Origin: WTJO01 sp965660165 | Lineage (GTDB): Bacteria > Pseudomonadota > Alphaproteobacteria > Puniceispirillales > Puniceispirillaceae | Direction of reading: 5' to 3' | Assembly: GCA_965660165.1 (NCBI GenBank) | Contig: CBFHYU010000008.1 | Location: 9,173-73,172 of the forward strand | Length of the DNA: 64,000 nt | Part shown: positions 25,725-34,329 of the stretch, in pieces | Numbering within the stretch: position 1 is the first letter of the stretch | Layout: every line of letters begins with the position of its first letter | The notes under the pieces: generated by a model | What the model was told of the DNA's origin: nothing | Seen by the model: the letters and a program-made list of their open reading frames with translations, nothing else | The model's database searches: none | Position numbers and translations under genes: made by a program

Positions 25725-26975
25725 ATGGGTAAGCATGGAATTGTGATTGTCGGGGCCAGCCATGCAGGCATTTCATGCGCTGAAAAGCTGAGGCAATTTG
25801 GCTATGATGGCACTGTTACTATCATTGATAAAATTGCCGATACGCCCTATCAGCGTCCGCCATTATCGAAAAGCTATTTATCTGCGGACACAGCTTCTGA
25901 AGAGAGCTTTTATCTGCGCTCTGAGCAATGGTTTGATAGCCATGATATCACGCTTTTGACAGGTATTGAGGTCGTATCTATCGATTGTGATGCCCATCAG
26001 ATAGACACAGATGATGGTCAACAGCACAACTATTCTAAGCTTATTCTTGCAACAGGAGCCTCGCCGCGAAGCCTGTCAGATGAGATGCACCAGCTAGACG
26101 GCGTGACGGTCTTGCGCGATGTTCAGGATGCTCGGCAGATTAAGCGCCTGCTCAAAGATGGCATTAACGGGCAGCAGATCAGCTCTGTTGCGATTATTGG
26201 TGGCGGCTATATCGGACTTGAAATTGCAGCAAGCTTGCGAAAGCAACAGATAGAAGTGCATCTGGTAGAGTTGGCAGACAGGGTGCTTGCACGTGTTGCT
26301 AGCCCGCTCTTATCGCAATATTGTGAGGATTTACATTCACAACATGGCGCTAAGCTAATCACAGGGGCAGGGTTAGATACCATCATATCAGACGCAGGCC
26401 AGATCAGCGCTATTACCCTGTCATCAGGTCAAAACATACCTGCTCAGCTTGTAATTGCGGGAATAGGGGTTATCCCTGAAACGTCACTGGCACGTAATGC
26501 GGGGCTGAAAATTGATAATGGGATTATTGTATCAGCAGATTATGCTAGCTCAGAGCCAGATATTTATGCGATCGGAGATGTTGCGCGCGCGCCTGAACAT
26601 GCGCCTATCAGGGTGGAATCTGTGCATCATGCCCAATTTAGCGCAATGCGTGTGGCGGCTCATATCTGCGAGGTTCAGCCTGCACGTGCAGAATCATGGT
26701 GGTTCTGGTCAGATCAGTATGATGTAAAATTCCAGATGGCTGGATTGCTTCCTGCGTCTGATGATGGGCTAACACATAGTGTCCGAGCTGGCCGAAAAGA
26801 ACATGCCCAATCTGTGTGGAGCTTCCATCATGGAACGCTTGTTTGTGTCGAAGCGGCGAATGACCCGCAAGCTTATATGATTGGTAAATTCTGTCTTGAG
26901 AATCATATATCGCCAGATAAAACCAGCCTTGAAGATGATGGGTTTGACCTGAAATCCCTAATGAAGCGGCAATAA
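25725..26975 (+). CDS. FAD-dependent ferredoxin/rubredoxin reductase-like
   Basis: A 416-residue pyridine nucleotide-disulfide reductase-type protein. It has the FAD motif GASHAGISCAEKLR near residue 12, the YQRPPLSKSYL block, the NAD(P)-binding GGGYIGLEIAASL near residue 163, the late YAIGDVAR and a C-terminal domain of the reductase_C type. Such enzymes pass electrons from NADH to a ferredoxin or rubredoxin. No partner gene is adjacent, and the next gene converges with a 4-bp gap. Confidence 0.88.
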   Translation: MGKHGIVIVGASHAGISCAEKLRQFGYDGTVTIIDKIADTPYQRPPLSKSYLSADTASEESFYLRSEQWFDSHDITLLTGIEVVSIDCDAHQIDTDDGQQHNYSKLILATGASPRSLSDEMHQLDGVTVLRDVQDARQIKRLLKDGINGQQISSVAIIGGGYIGLEIAASLRKQQIEVHLVELADRVLARVASPLLSQYCEDLHSQHGAKLITGAGLDTIISDAGQISAITLSSGQNIPAQLVIAGIGVIPETSLARNAGLKIDNGIIVSADYASSEPDIYAIGDVARAPEHAPIRVESVHHAQFSAMRVAAHICEVQPARAESWWFWSDQYDVKFQMAGLLPASDDGLTHSVRAGRKEHAQSVWSFHHGTLVCVEAANDPQAYMIGKFCLENHISPDKTSLEDDGFDLKSLMKRQ

Positions 26976-26979
26976 AGGT

Positions 26980-27666
26980 CTAATTATAAGATAGATATTC
27001 CTTGCCAGCATCTGAATTTGGGGACGAGAAAAATTGTTCCTTTTCGGCATATTCTGCCACCCGTCCCCGTCGCATTAAAATAATATAATCAGCTAGCTTT
27101 TCTGCCTGATGCTTGCTGTGACAGCTCATAATGATGGTCATGCCTGCATCTCTGGCCGTTAGCAATTCAGATTCTACAAAGTCAATCGCTTCAAAATCCA
27201 GATTAGCGCAAGGCTCATCCAGAAATAGCAAATCAGGCTGGGTGGCTAATGCAGCTATTAAAGACAGCTTTTGCTGCTCGCCCCCAGATAACAGGCGTGC
27301 AGGTGTCGCTGTTCGCCCCATCAGCCCAGCCTTATGAAACCAGTTCTGCTTTCTGTCAGGCAGGCAGTTCGGGCAAACAAAATCAAAATACTGACTAGCG
27401 GTGCGCCTTAGCATGACAGGTTTTTGAAATACCATCTTCTGTCCTGTGCGCCCAATCGAGCGTATCTCGCCCCGTGAGGGCTGAAGCAAGCCGTGCAATA
27501 CCTGCATTAACAGAGTTTTGCCAGCGCCATTATGGCCTAGCAACATGGTGATCATACCAGAGGGAATCGATAGATTTATATCTTTCAATAACGCCTGACC
27601 TGAACGCTCAAAGGTCACATTGCGAGTAGAAATAAGCTCTTGTTTTACGATGTTATTACTACCCAT
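26980..27666 (-). CDS. tupC: Tungstate ABC transporter, ATPase
   Basis: The 228-residue ABC ATPase shows Walker A GHNGAGKT near residue 45, LSGGEQQKLSL and LLFLDEPCANLD. It overlaps the permease gene by 8 bp. In sequence style and order it fits TupC, which powers uptake of tungstate delivered by TupA, here encoded 24 kb upstream. A few ModC-like sites (TOBE domain) are absent, as in TupC. Confidence 0.85.
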   Translation of the reverse strand: MGSNNIVKQELISTRNVTFERSGQALLKDINLSIPSGMITMLLGHNGAGKTLLMQVLHGLLQPSRGEIRSIGRTGQKMVFQKPVMLRRTASQYFDFVCPNCLPDRKQNWFHKAGLMGRTATPARLLSGGEQQKLSLIAALATQPDLLFLDEPCANLDFEAIDFVESELLTARDAGMTIIMSCHSKHQAEKLADYIILMRRGRVAEYAEKEQFFSSPNSDAGKEYLSYN

Positions 27667-28366
27667 TTGTGGCTTCTTTCAGCACAGACTGGCTTAGCAT
27701 ATGGCTTACCAGATTTATCAGCAATGCGATTAGCATCAACACAATACCAAGTGCAAGCGCAAACGCAATATTGCCTTTGGATGTTTCAAGGGCGATAGAT
27801 GATGTCATGACCCTAGTAAGATATTTGATATTGCCCCCTACAAGAATAACAGCGCCAATCTCAGAAATGGCGCGGCCAAAACAGACCATCGCTATCGTTA
27901 CTAGCTCGTATCGTGCCTCATTCAGAAGGGTGAAAATACGCTTGAACGCCCCAAGCCCAAGCGACAGGAAAAATAAATTTAATTCAGAATGCAATGTTTC
28001 AAAAATCTGATGAGATAATGCAATGGATAATGGCAAAATCAGAATAAATTGCGCTAACATCATCGCTTGCGGGGTATATAGAATATCAAGAAAGCCAAGC
28101 GGGCCAGAGCGTGAAATCAATACATAGACCAGCAATCCTATAACAACAGGCGGCATGCCAAGCATAGTTTTTGATAGTACTAGCACTGCAGATCGGCCAA
28201 AAAATTGCTTCATCGCCAGCACAGCCCCTAGCGGAATACCTAGTAATAGGGCAGTGATAACAGCGGTACTACTGACCTGTAATGACAGGAAAATCACATC
28301 ATATAATTCTGCATCAAAGCTAAATAGAAGCTGAAGGGCAATATTGAATGGCTCAAAAAAGCTCAT
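27659..28366 (-). CDS. tupB: Tungstate ABC transporter, permease
   Basis: The 235-residue protein has five to six membrane helices and the cytoplasmic EAA-like loop for the ATPase: LFFLSLGLGAFKRIF. TupB-type features include LSLQVSSTAVITALLLGIPLG and GRAISEIGAVILVGGN. It makes the channel for tungstate or molybdate with TupC. A 16-bp palindrome lies 50 bp upstream of its start. The assignment as TupB rather than a generic anion permease rests on these motifs and the presence of tupA in the window. Confidence 0.88.
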   Translation of the reverse strand: MSFFEPFNIALQLLFSFDAELYDVIFLSLQVSSTAVITALLLGIPLGAVLAMKQFFGRSAVLVLSKTMLGMPPVVIGLLVYVLISRSGPLGFLDILYTPQAMMLAQFILILPLSIALSHQIFETLHSELNLFFLSLGLGAFKRIFTLLNEARYELVTIAMVCFGRAISEIGAVILVGGNIKYLTRVMTSSIALETSKGNIAFALALGIVLMLIALLINLVSHMLSQSVLKEATNG

Positions 28367-28416
28367 TTTACTATTTTGCTCCTTCTAATTTAGGTCTAAA
28401 AGTGACAGCATAGGTG

Positions 28417-28432
28417 ATAACAATCATGTTAT
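28417..28432. promoter_or_regulatory. Candidate operator upstream of tupBC: ATAAC-N6-GTTAT
   Basis: A perfect inverted repeat lies 50 bp upstream of the tupB start in the gap to the divergent kinase gene. The half-sites share TAAC/GTTA with the tupA palindrome, but the spacer is shorter. It could bind the same ModE-type protein; the different spacing weakens that. Confidence 0.4.
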
Positions 28433-28496
28433 TTCTTACCTGCGCAAAGCATATATTACAAATTAGATGAAATCAAAAGCTTAAGGATAATGCAAC

Positions 28497-29771
28497 ATGT
28501 CTGGTGCTGATGCAAAGATAGAGGATATGAGACAGATGTTTCATTGTGCGGTTGATGCTGCCCAGCCAGCCCAATTTATGCCTCAGGCACTAGGCTTGCT
28601 TGAGGGCGAATTTCGCAGGCTAGCCCAGACAGATAGCGCAAAGCTGGTGATTAGCGGGTTTGGCAAGGCATCTGCGGCGATGGCACATGCCTTTGAGGCG
28701 ATTATTCCGCCCGCATTATTTAGTCGTGTGGAGGGGATGATTATTGTACCTGATGGGCATGAGGTTGAAACCAGCATGGTCAAGATTGTAAGTGCCTCTC
28801 ATCCTGTGCCAGATAGTCGAGGCTATGATGCTGCCGCACACATGCTAGCGCGCGCTCACCAGCTTGGCTCAGATGATCTGCTGGTGATGCTGATTTCAGG
28901 TGGCGGCTCGTCCCTTTGCTGTCTGCCAGCAAGCGGTATTAGCCTTGCTGAAAAACAGCATTTGACCTCAGCTATGCTGAAGGCGGGGGCAAATATTTCT
29001 GAGATGAATATAGTGCGCAAACATCTTAGCCAGATAAAAGGAGGCAGGCTGGCAGCTGCCGCATATCCAGCAAAAACCATTTCTATCGGTATTTCAGATG
29101 TGCCGCATGACGATATTTCGGTGATCGCCTCTGGCCCTACTGTGGCAGATAATTCAAGCTGTGCAGATGCGCTTAGTCTAATCGATAAATACCAGCTGGA
29201 GGTGCCATCTGCTATCCGCACGGCGCTTGATGCAGGACAGCTTGAAAGTATTTTTGCGGATGATGAACGGCTGTCAAACTCAGACTATCATCTGCTTGCT
29301 ACGCCGCAAAAATCACTTAAAGCTGCAGCAGAATATGCACGCGCACGCGGCTATGAGCCTGTCATTTTAGGTGATTCACTTGAAGGAGAAGCAAGGATAT
29401 TAGCCGCTGAAATGGCAGAGCTGGTAAAAGGCGCTAGCGCTGGCAAGGCCTTTATTTCAGGCGGCGAGACAACCGTCACAGTAACAGGCACTGGTGTGGG
29501 CGGCCGCAATGTTGAATTTATACATGCGCTGGCAGGTCTGTTGCCATGTTATGCGCTGGCAGCAGACACAGATGGCATTGATGGCGGGGCAAAAATAGCA
29601 GGTGCTTATATTACCCCGATGACAGCGAAAAAAGCAGAAATGGCAGGTTTAGATATGGCGGCGATGCTTGCTAATAATGACAGCCATAGCCTGTTTGCTG
29701 CCCTTGATCAGCAAATCATTACAGGGCCTACCTTGACCAATGTGAATGATTTTAGGGTCATTCTAAGCTAA
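28497..29771 (+). CDS. Glycerate 2-kinase (DUF4147/MOFRL)
   Basis: The 424-residue protein has the DUF4147 opening, GFGKASAAMAHAFE, then SGGGSSLCCLPASG, MNIVRKHLSQIKGGRLA, ISDVPHDDISVIASGP and the C-terminal MOFRL-type SGGETTVTVTG and DTDGIDGGAKIAGA. It phosphorylates D-glycerate to 2-phosphoglycerate in glyoxylate/serine pathways. AAGGA lies nine bases before the ATG. It overlaps the next gene by one base. Confidence 0.92.
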   Translation: MSGADAKIEDMRQMFHCAVDAAQPAQFMPQALGLLEGEFRRLAQTDSAKLVISGFGKASAAMAHAFEAIIPPALFSRVEGMIIVPDGHEVETSMVKIVSASHPVPDSRGYDAAAHMLARAHQLGSDDLLVMLISGGGSSLCCLPASGISLAEKQHLTSAMLKAGANISEMNIVRKHLSQIKGGRLAAAAYPAKTISIGISDVPHDDISVIASGPTVADNSSCADALSLIDKYQLEVPSAIRTALDAGQLESIFADDERLSNSDYHLLATPQKSLKAAAEYARARGYEPVILGDSLEGEARILAAEMAELVKGASAGKAFISGGETTVTVTGTGVGGRNVEFIHALAGLLPCYALAADTDGIDGGAKIAGAYITPMTAKKAEMAGLDMAAMLANNDSHSLFAALDQQIITGPTLTNVNDFRVILS

Positions 29772-30673
29772 TGGATGGCACGCTATCACAGCCAGATCAT
29801 CATCACAGGATTGGCGTTATCTCAGCGATTGCATGTCCAATGATATGGGGTATTACCCCTATTTATTTTCATTTGCTGGTAGCGCTTGGGGTGGTGGAAT
29901 CACTCGGACATAGAGCATTATGGGCGGCTGTCTGGCTAGCCTTATGTGTTATGCCCTTTGGCTTTAGCAGTTCAGTCGCTGCCATATTCAAGAACAAACG
30001 TACGGTGTTGCTGTTGTTTATGGCGTCTTTTCTGGTGGCTGTGAATTGGAGCACCTTTTTAGTAGCTGTGTCTCAGAATCAGCTTGTTGAATCCTCGTTT
30101 GGCTATTTCATCTATCCGCTTATGGCGATTGCGCTTGGGGTGGTGGTGCTAAAAGAAAGATTAAGCAGATGGAGCTGGCTTGCAGTGTTTCTGGCGACTA
30201 TCGGGGTGGTATGGAAAGCAAGCCTGTTAGGCTCAGTGCCCTATATTGCGCTCATTCTAGGCACTAGCTTTGCGATTTATGCCTTATTGCGCAAGCAGAT
30301 TAAGGTTGAGCCAATCGCAGGCATGATAACAGAAATGTTGCTGCTTGCCCCAATTGCGCTGATATATCTGCTATGGTCTAGCTATTCGCAAGGCGGCACT
30401 GGTCATTTCTTTTTTGATGGGTCTGGCTATGGGGTGTTGATGGCAATATCATCAGGATTTTTAACGGCATTGCCCTTATTGCTATTTCATATTGGCAATC
30501 GCTATCTCAGCCTCACTATGGCAGGATTTCTGTTTTTCATAAATCCAAGCTTGCAACTTCTGATCGGGCTTATTGTCTATGATGAGCCATTTTCATGGGC
30601 AGAGTTAGGCGGCTTTATGATGATATGGATGGGGCTGATTATCCATTTATTCCAGCCCCATCGGACAGCTTAG
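29771..30673 (+). CDS. rarD: RarD-type EamA/DMT transporter
   Basis: A 300-residue membrane protein with about ten helices, the RarD opening (GVISAIACPMIWGITPIYFHLL), LGHRALWA and the second repeat. RarD proteins are drug/metabolite-superfamily permeases of unknown substrate, historically tied to chloramphenicol sensitivity. Translationally coupled to the kinase (TAATG). A substrate related to glycerate is possible but unsupported. Confidence 0.85.
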   Translation: MDGTLSQPDHHHRIGVISAIACPMIWGITPIYFHLLVALGVVESLGHRALWAAVWLALCVMPFGFSSSVAAIFKNKRTVLLLFMASFLVAVNWSTFLVAVSQNQLVESSFGYFIYPLMAIALGVVVLKERLSRWSWLAVFLATIGVVWKASLLGSVPYIALILGTSFAIYALLRKQIKVEPIAGMITEMLLLAPIALIYLLWSSYSQGGTGHFFFDGSGYGVLMAISSGFLTALPLLLFHIGNRYLSLTMAGFLFFINPSLQLLIGLIVYDEPFSWAELGGFMMIWMGLIIHLFQPHRTA

Positions 30674-31195
30674 CTATTTTGCAAGACGTGCTGTCTTGAT
30701 GCTATCTGGCTCGGCAGGGGGCTGGCCTTCATTCAAGCCATAGACAGCGTCCATGCCAGAAATAACCTGACCCCATACGGTATATTGTCCAGTAAGATGG
30801 CCACACCCATCAAAACAGATAAAGAACTGGCTATCTGCACTATTGGGATCGCTTGTTCTGGCCATGCCAACTGTACCTTCACGATATTCATAATCGGTAA
30901 ATTCAGCGTCTAGCTTCTGGCCTGAGCCGCCCATACCTGTGCCTGTTGGATCGCCTGTTTGTGCCATAAAGCCAGCTATCACACGGTGAAAAATAATGCC
31001 GTCATAATAGCCTTCTTCTGCCAGCTCGGAAATGCGGGCTACATGATTAGGCGCTAAATCAGGCTTTAGCTCAATTTCAACCTGCCCTTTTGTGGTTTCA
31101 AGGATCAATCTAGCTTGGGTGGCTGATGCGGGGGTATCTGTCATAATGGTTATCAATGCTCCTAGAATAATCGCGATAGTCAAAATTGGTTTCAT
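30674..31195 (-). CDS. Exported cyclophilin-type peptidyl-prolyl isomerase
   Basis: The 173-residue protein has a signal peptide (cleavage near ASA-TQ) and the cyclophilin core: FHRVIAGFMAQTGDP with the catalytic Arg, GMARTSDPNSADSQFFICF, and GQYTVWGQVISGMD. It isomerises proline bonds in periplasmic proteins. Stops of this gene and rarD abut. Confidence 0.92.
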   Translation of the reverse strand: MKPILTIAIILGALITIMTDTPASATQARLILETTKGQVEIELKPDLAPNHVARISELAEEGYYDGIIFHRVIAGFMAQTGDPTGTGMGGSGQKLDAEFTDYEYREGTVGMARTSDPNSADSQFFICFDGCGHLTGQYTVWGQVISGMDAVYGLNEGQPPAEPDSIKTARLAK

Positions 31196-31296
31196 ATTGT
31201 ATCACCTTCATCTGAAAATAGGTCGTGCCCTATGCTTCACAAAAACTGCTCACATCTATCGCTTCTTTGTTTGATATAGCGTGATGTTAGCAAATG

Positions 31297-31779
31297 TCAC
31301 TGGCTAGGGATTAAGGCGTCAATCTGCTCATCGCTCAGATTGCCAGGTATAATCATTACTGGCACACGGCATTCTGATATACCTTTTCCCACAAGATACG
31401 AGATAACTGGTCCTGCACTGTCTGATTTTGTATCTGCGCCTAGAACCAGCATTGAGATTTCGTCAGTTTCATTGATTAGCTGAAGCACTTGTTCTGCAAC
31501 GCCGCCTTCTTTGATATACATAATTGGTGATTCATTGGTGATGTTCTGAACATATTCAGCATGAGCGCGCATTTTATCTTCAGCCATATCACGTGCTTCC
31601 TGACGCATAAGCTCACCCACACCTGCCCAATGGGCAAACTCTGCGGGTGCAATCACATATAGCAAGGCAACACGCAAATCAGAGCTTGCGGCGCGCTTTG
31701 ATGCGTAATGAAGCGCTTGATGCAATTCCTCGCTATCATCTACAAGTACAAGCATAAAATTTGAAACAGTCTTAGACAT
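31297..31779 (-). CDS. Universal stress protein (UspA family)
   Basis: The 160-residue protein begins FMLVLVDDSEELHQALHYA and ends with the family's LVLGAD ... GKGISECRVPVMIIPG, in which the loop binds nucleotide in many members. Here the classical G-2x-G-9x-G spacing is altered. A role in stress or starvation is general to the family. It stands alone between the cyclophilin and the TIGR02186 operon. Confidence 0.85.
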   Translation of the reverse strand: MSKTVSNFMLVLVDDSEELHQALHYASKRAASSDLRVALLYVIAPAEFAHWAGVGELMRQEARDMAEDKMRAHAEYVQNITNESPIMYIKEGGVAEQVLQLINETDEISMLVLGADTKSDSAGPVISYLVGKGISECRVPVMIIPGNLSDEQIDALIPSQ

Positions 31780-31875
31780 GATAAATCCCTCTGGTCAATT
31801 ACAGTGCTGTCTAAACATCAAATCTGAGTTCTTCTTGCCCTGACACTATACTGTATCAATAGAATAGTAATGTGC

Positions 31876-32643
31876 CTAGTTTCTTCTGAATGCAACTGAG
31901 GCAACCCAGCCTGCAGCAATTGCAAAGGCAACCGCAAAAATGCCATAAAAAACAGAATATTCATGGGCAAGCTGATAAATAAATGCGCCCAATCCTGCCT
32001 TTTGCACGGTAATTTCGCGGCTATCTTCGGCAATAAGCTGGCCATTCCTGACATCTAAAATACGCACTTCATAATCACCAGGCGTAATATTGGCAGGAAG
32101 TGACACTGGCGCTCTGAATAGTGCATTTCGAATGATGCTGACGGCGTTTTCATCTACTTGCCATAGATTTTGCGCTGTCATGTTTCGTGCAAGAGAGTCC
32201 TGCCAGATATCAAGATTTTCAATCTCGTCAGTCTGATTTTTTGATTTCAGATTAAGATTTTTATAGCCTATTTGTAACGCCTGTAACGTCTCATCAGATA
32301 ATATCTGCGCTAACGGACGAGAAGATAGAATATGATAGAAGCTTGGTGCATTTTTCCATTGCACTGTCTGGGTGTTTATCCAAATGCCAGAAACTCGTTC
32401 TTTCATGCGGCTGGCAACAGGCAAGGTGGGGCCTGTTAAAATCACAATTATATCAGAGGATTTGTCAATATCGCTAGTGGCAGGTACATTCGATACCGCA
32501 CCGAATAACAGCAGATTCTGTCCTGTAAAATCTGTTGTGATAGAAACTTGATCTGAGGATAGGTCAGCAACAAGCTGTCTTGCCATGCCTTCAGACGCAT
32601 TCACAACCATCCCAATCATCATCATCAACACAAAGCGGATCAT
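31876..32643 (-). CDS. TIGR02186 family envelope protein
   Basis: The 255-residue protein has a signal peptide, a beta-rich extracytoplasmic region (VSITTDFTGQNLLLFGAV ... DIIVILTGP) and one C-terminal membrane helix (about residues 220-243) with a short charged tail. This matches TIGR02186, nearly always coded beside a TauE/SafE permease in alphaproteobacteria. It overlaps that permease gene by four bases. It is probably an accessory part of the exporter. Confidence 0.85.
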   Translation of the reverse strand: MIRFVLMMMIGMVVNASEGMARQLVADLSSDQVSITTDFTGQNLLLFGAVSNVPATSDIDKSSDIIVILTGPTLPVASRMKERVSGIWINTQTVQWKNAPSFYHILSSRPLAQILSDETLQALQIGYKNLNLKSKNQTDEIENLDIWQDSLARNMTAQNLWQVDENAVSIIRNALFRAPVSLPANITPGDYEVRILDVRNGQLIAEDSREITVQKAGLGAFIYQLAHEYSVFYGIFAVAFAIAAGWVASVAFRRN

Positions 32644-33566
32644 CTGATAAACTCCGTTGAGAAGATATCTTGCGGGGTGATCACAAGGTCAATGCCAAGC
32701 TTGATAGACAGGCCAAGCACCATCAATGCCAGCAATCCGCGCAACTGCTCGCCTTTCAGCATTACTCCAACCCGCGCTCCGAATTGTGCGCCTATCACAG
32801 CGCCAAACAGCAATAACCCTGCTAGTACAAAATCAACTGTTTGGGTTTGGACAGACTGTAAAATGGTAATATTGGCAGTCACAAAAATAATCTGGAATAA
32901 AGATGTGCCAATCACAACATAAGTGGGCATGCCCAGCAAATAAATCATCGCTGGCACTAAGATAAAGCCGCCGCCAACACCCATTATCGCAGATAATACG
33001 CCAACAAAGGCAGCAAGGAAAAACGGCAATAATGCGCTGATATATAATTTTGATTTTCTGAAACGTACTTTGAAGGGCAGGCCATGAAGCCAATTATGCT
33101 GGTGCAATTTGCCACGTTTGGCACCAGGCTGTCTGGTGCGCATAATAGCCCGAATACTCTCCATCAACATCAATGAGCCGATAATGCCCAAAAACACTAC
33201 ATAGGATAGCTTAATCACCAGATCAATCTGGCCTAAATCACGCAAAATTGAAAATAACAGCACCCCAAGTGATGAGCCAACAACGCCGCCTGATAGCAGA
33301 ATAAATCCCATCAGAAAATCGACATTGCCTCGCCGCCAATGAGCTAGTACGCCAGATACAGATGAGGCCACAATCTGATTGGCTTCAGTGGCAACCGCAA
33401 CAGGCGCTGGTACACCTAAAAAAATCAGCAACGGGGTCATCAAAAACCCGCCACCAACACCAAACATACCAGACAGAAACCCTACACCGCCGCCAAGACC
33501 GACAATAACGGCAATATGCAATGATACCTCAGCGATTGGTAAATAAATATACATGTCAACATTCAC
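32640..33566 (-). CDS. TauE/SafE-type anion permease
   Basis: A 308-residue protein with eight or so membrane helices and the two repeated family motifs GGGVGFLSGMFGVGGGFLMTPLL and GVLSAIMGVGGGFILVPAM. These permeases export sulfite, sulfoacetate or related anions. The DNA between it and the ArsR gene has a 10-bp palindrome. With TIGR02186 and an ArsR regulator this forms a small, metal- or sulfur-linked export unit of unknown substrate. Confidence 0.88.
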   Translation of the reverse strand: MNVDMYIYLPIAEVSLHIAVIVGLGGGVGFLSGMFGVGGGFLMTPLLIFLGVPAPVAVATEANQIVASSVSGVLAHWRRGNVDFLMGFILLSGGVVGSSLGVLLFSILRDLGQIDLVIKLSYVVFLGIIGSLMLMESIRAIMRTRQPGAKRGKLHQHNWLHGLPFKVRFRKSKLYISALLPFFLAAFVGVLSAIMGVGGGFILVPAMIYLLGMPTYVVIGTSLFQIIFVTANITILQSVQTQTVDFVLAGLLLFGAVIGAQFGARVGVMLKGEQLRGLLALMVLGLSIKLGIDLVITPQDIFSTEFIR

Positions 33567-33622
33567 AATTATGATGTGGTATTTATGTCATCTTATCTAG
33601 ATATATAAAAGCAGAGCCTACC

Positions 33623-33657
33623 TGTAAGTGTTGTGAGTGTTAGCAAAAACACTTACA
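33623..33657. promoter_or_regulatory. Inverted repeat in the tauE promoter region
   Basis: TGTAAGTGTT (33623-33632) and AACACTTACA (33648-33657) are perfect 10-bp arms with a 15-base spacer, 57 bp upstream of the permease start. This looks like an operator, probably for the adjacent ArsR protein, rather than a terminator, as no T run follows. Confidence 0.5.
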
Positions 33658-33788
33658 AAGAAGGCTAGTATTTTCCAGATATTTTGGGCATGACATAAAT
33701 ATTATCTGAAATCAACAGATGATTTGCCGCATATCGCACAAATAGCCATATAAACGAGATGTTTGCCTGCCTTATGTAGGATAAGGGG

Positions 33789-34121
33789 CTAATGTGAGTT
33801 TCGGTTCTTCAATACAGGATCGTCACTATAGATATGCCGCAACAGCTTCAAAATTCGGATAACATCCTGATCTTTGAGTGAATAGAAAATGGTCTGGGAT
33901 GCGCGCCGTGTTGAGACAATCTGCGCGCGCCGTAATTTGCCAAGATGCTGTGATAAGGCAGATTGGCTGAGGAAGGGGATAATTTCTTCAATTTGGGATA
34001 CAGAACGTTCCTTGCCATCAACAAGTTCCCATAATATTCGCAATCGCCGTTTGTTGCCAATGGTCTTGAGAACGTCAGCAACTTTTGAATTTTCATCATA
34101 ACTGCCTGATTGATATTGCAT
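33789..34121 (-). CDS. ArsR-family repressor lacking cysteines
   Basis: The 110-residue winged-helix protein has the ArsR core: IGNKRRLRILWELVDG, VSQIEEIIPFLSQSALSQHLGKLRRAQIV and the wing TRRASQTIFYSL. It looks most like the BigR/SqrR group, which uses two cysteines (after the RILC block and near the C-terminus) to sense persulfide. Here both places hold other residues (W and Y), and the whole protein has no cysteine. ATG at 34119-34121 has AAGGAA eight bases upstream; the longer open frame is not used. It probably controls tauE, by a signal that cannot be a thiol. Confidence 0.85.
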   Translation of the reverse strand: MQYQSGSYDENSKVADVLKTIGNKRRLRILWELVDGKERSVSQIEEIIPFLSQSALSQHLGKLRRAQIVSTRRASQTIFYSLKDQDVIRILKLLRHIYSDDPVLKNRNSH

Positions 34122-34329
34122 GGGGTGTTTCCTTGTTGTGTTGCTCCTGAAACCTCGTAATCTGAATGTCCTGTAATCTGGCCGTCTAATCATTGGCTAT
34201 ATTCACTATACCTAATTTTATGATAAATTACACCAAAAAACTTAAAATACATATTTAAATTATATAATAAGTTGTATTTTTGATCCAGTTAAGACTAGCT
34301 ATCTAAGCTGATAAGCCTATGTAATATAG

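Noticed and set aside
26980..28366. Molybdate modBC instead of tupBC
   Set aside because: The ATPase is short with no TOBE domain, and a TupA, not a ModA, is coded in the window.
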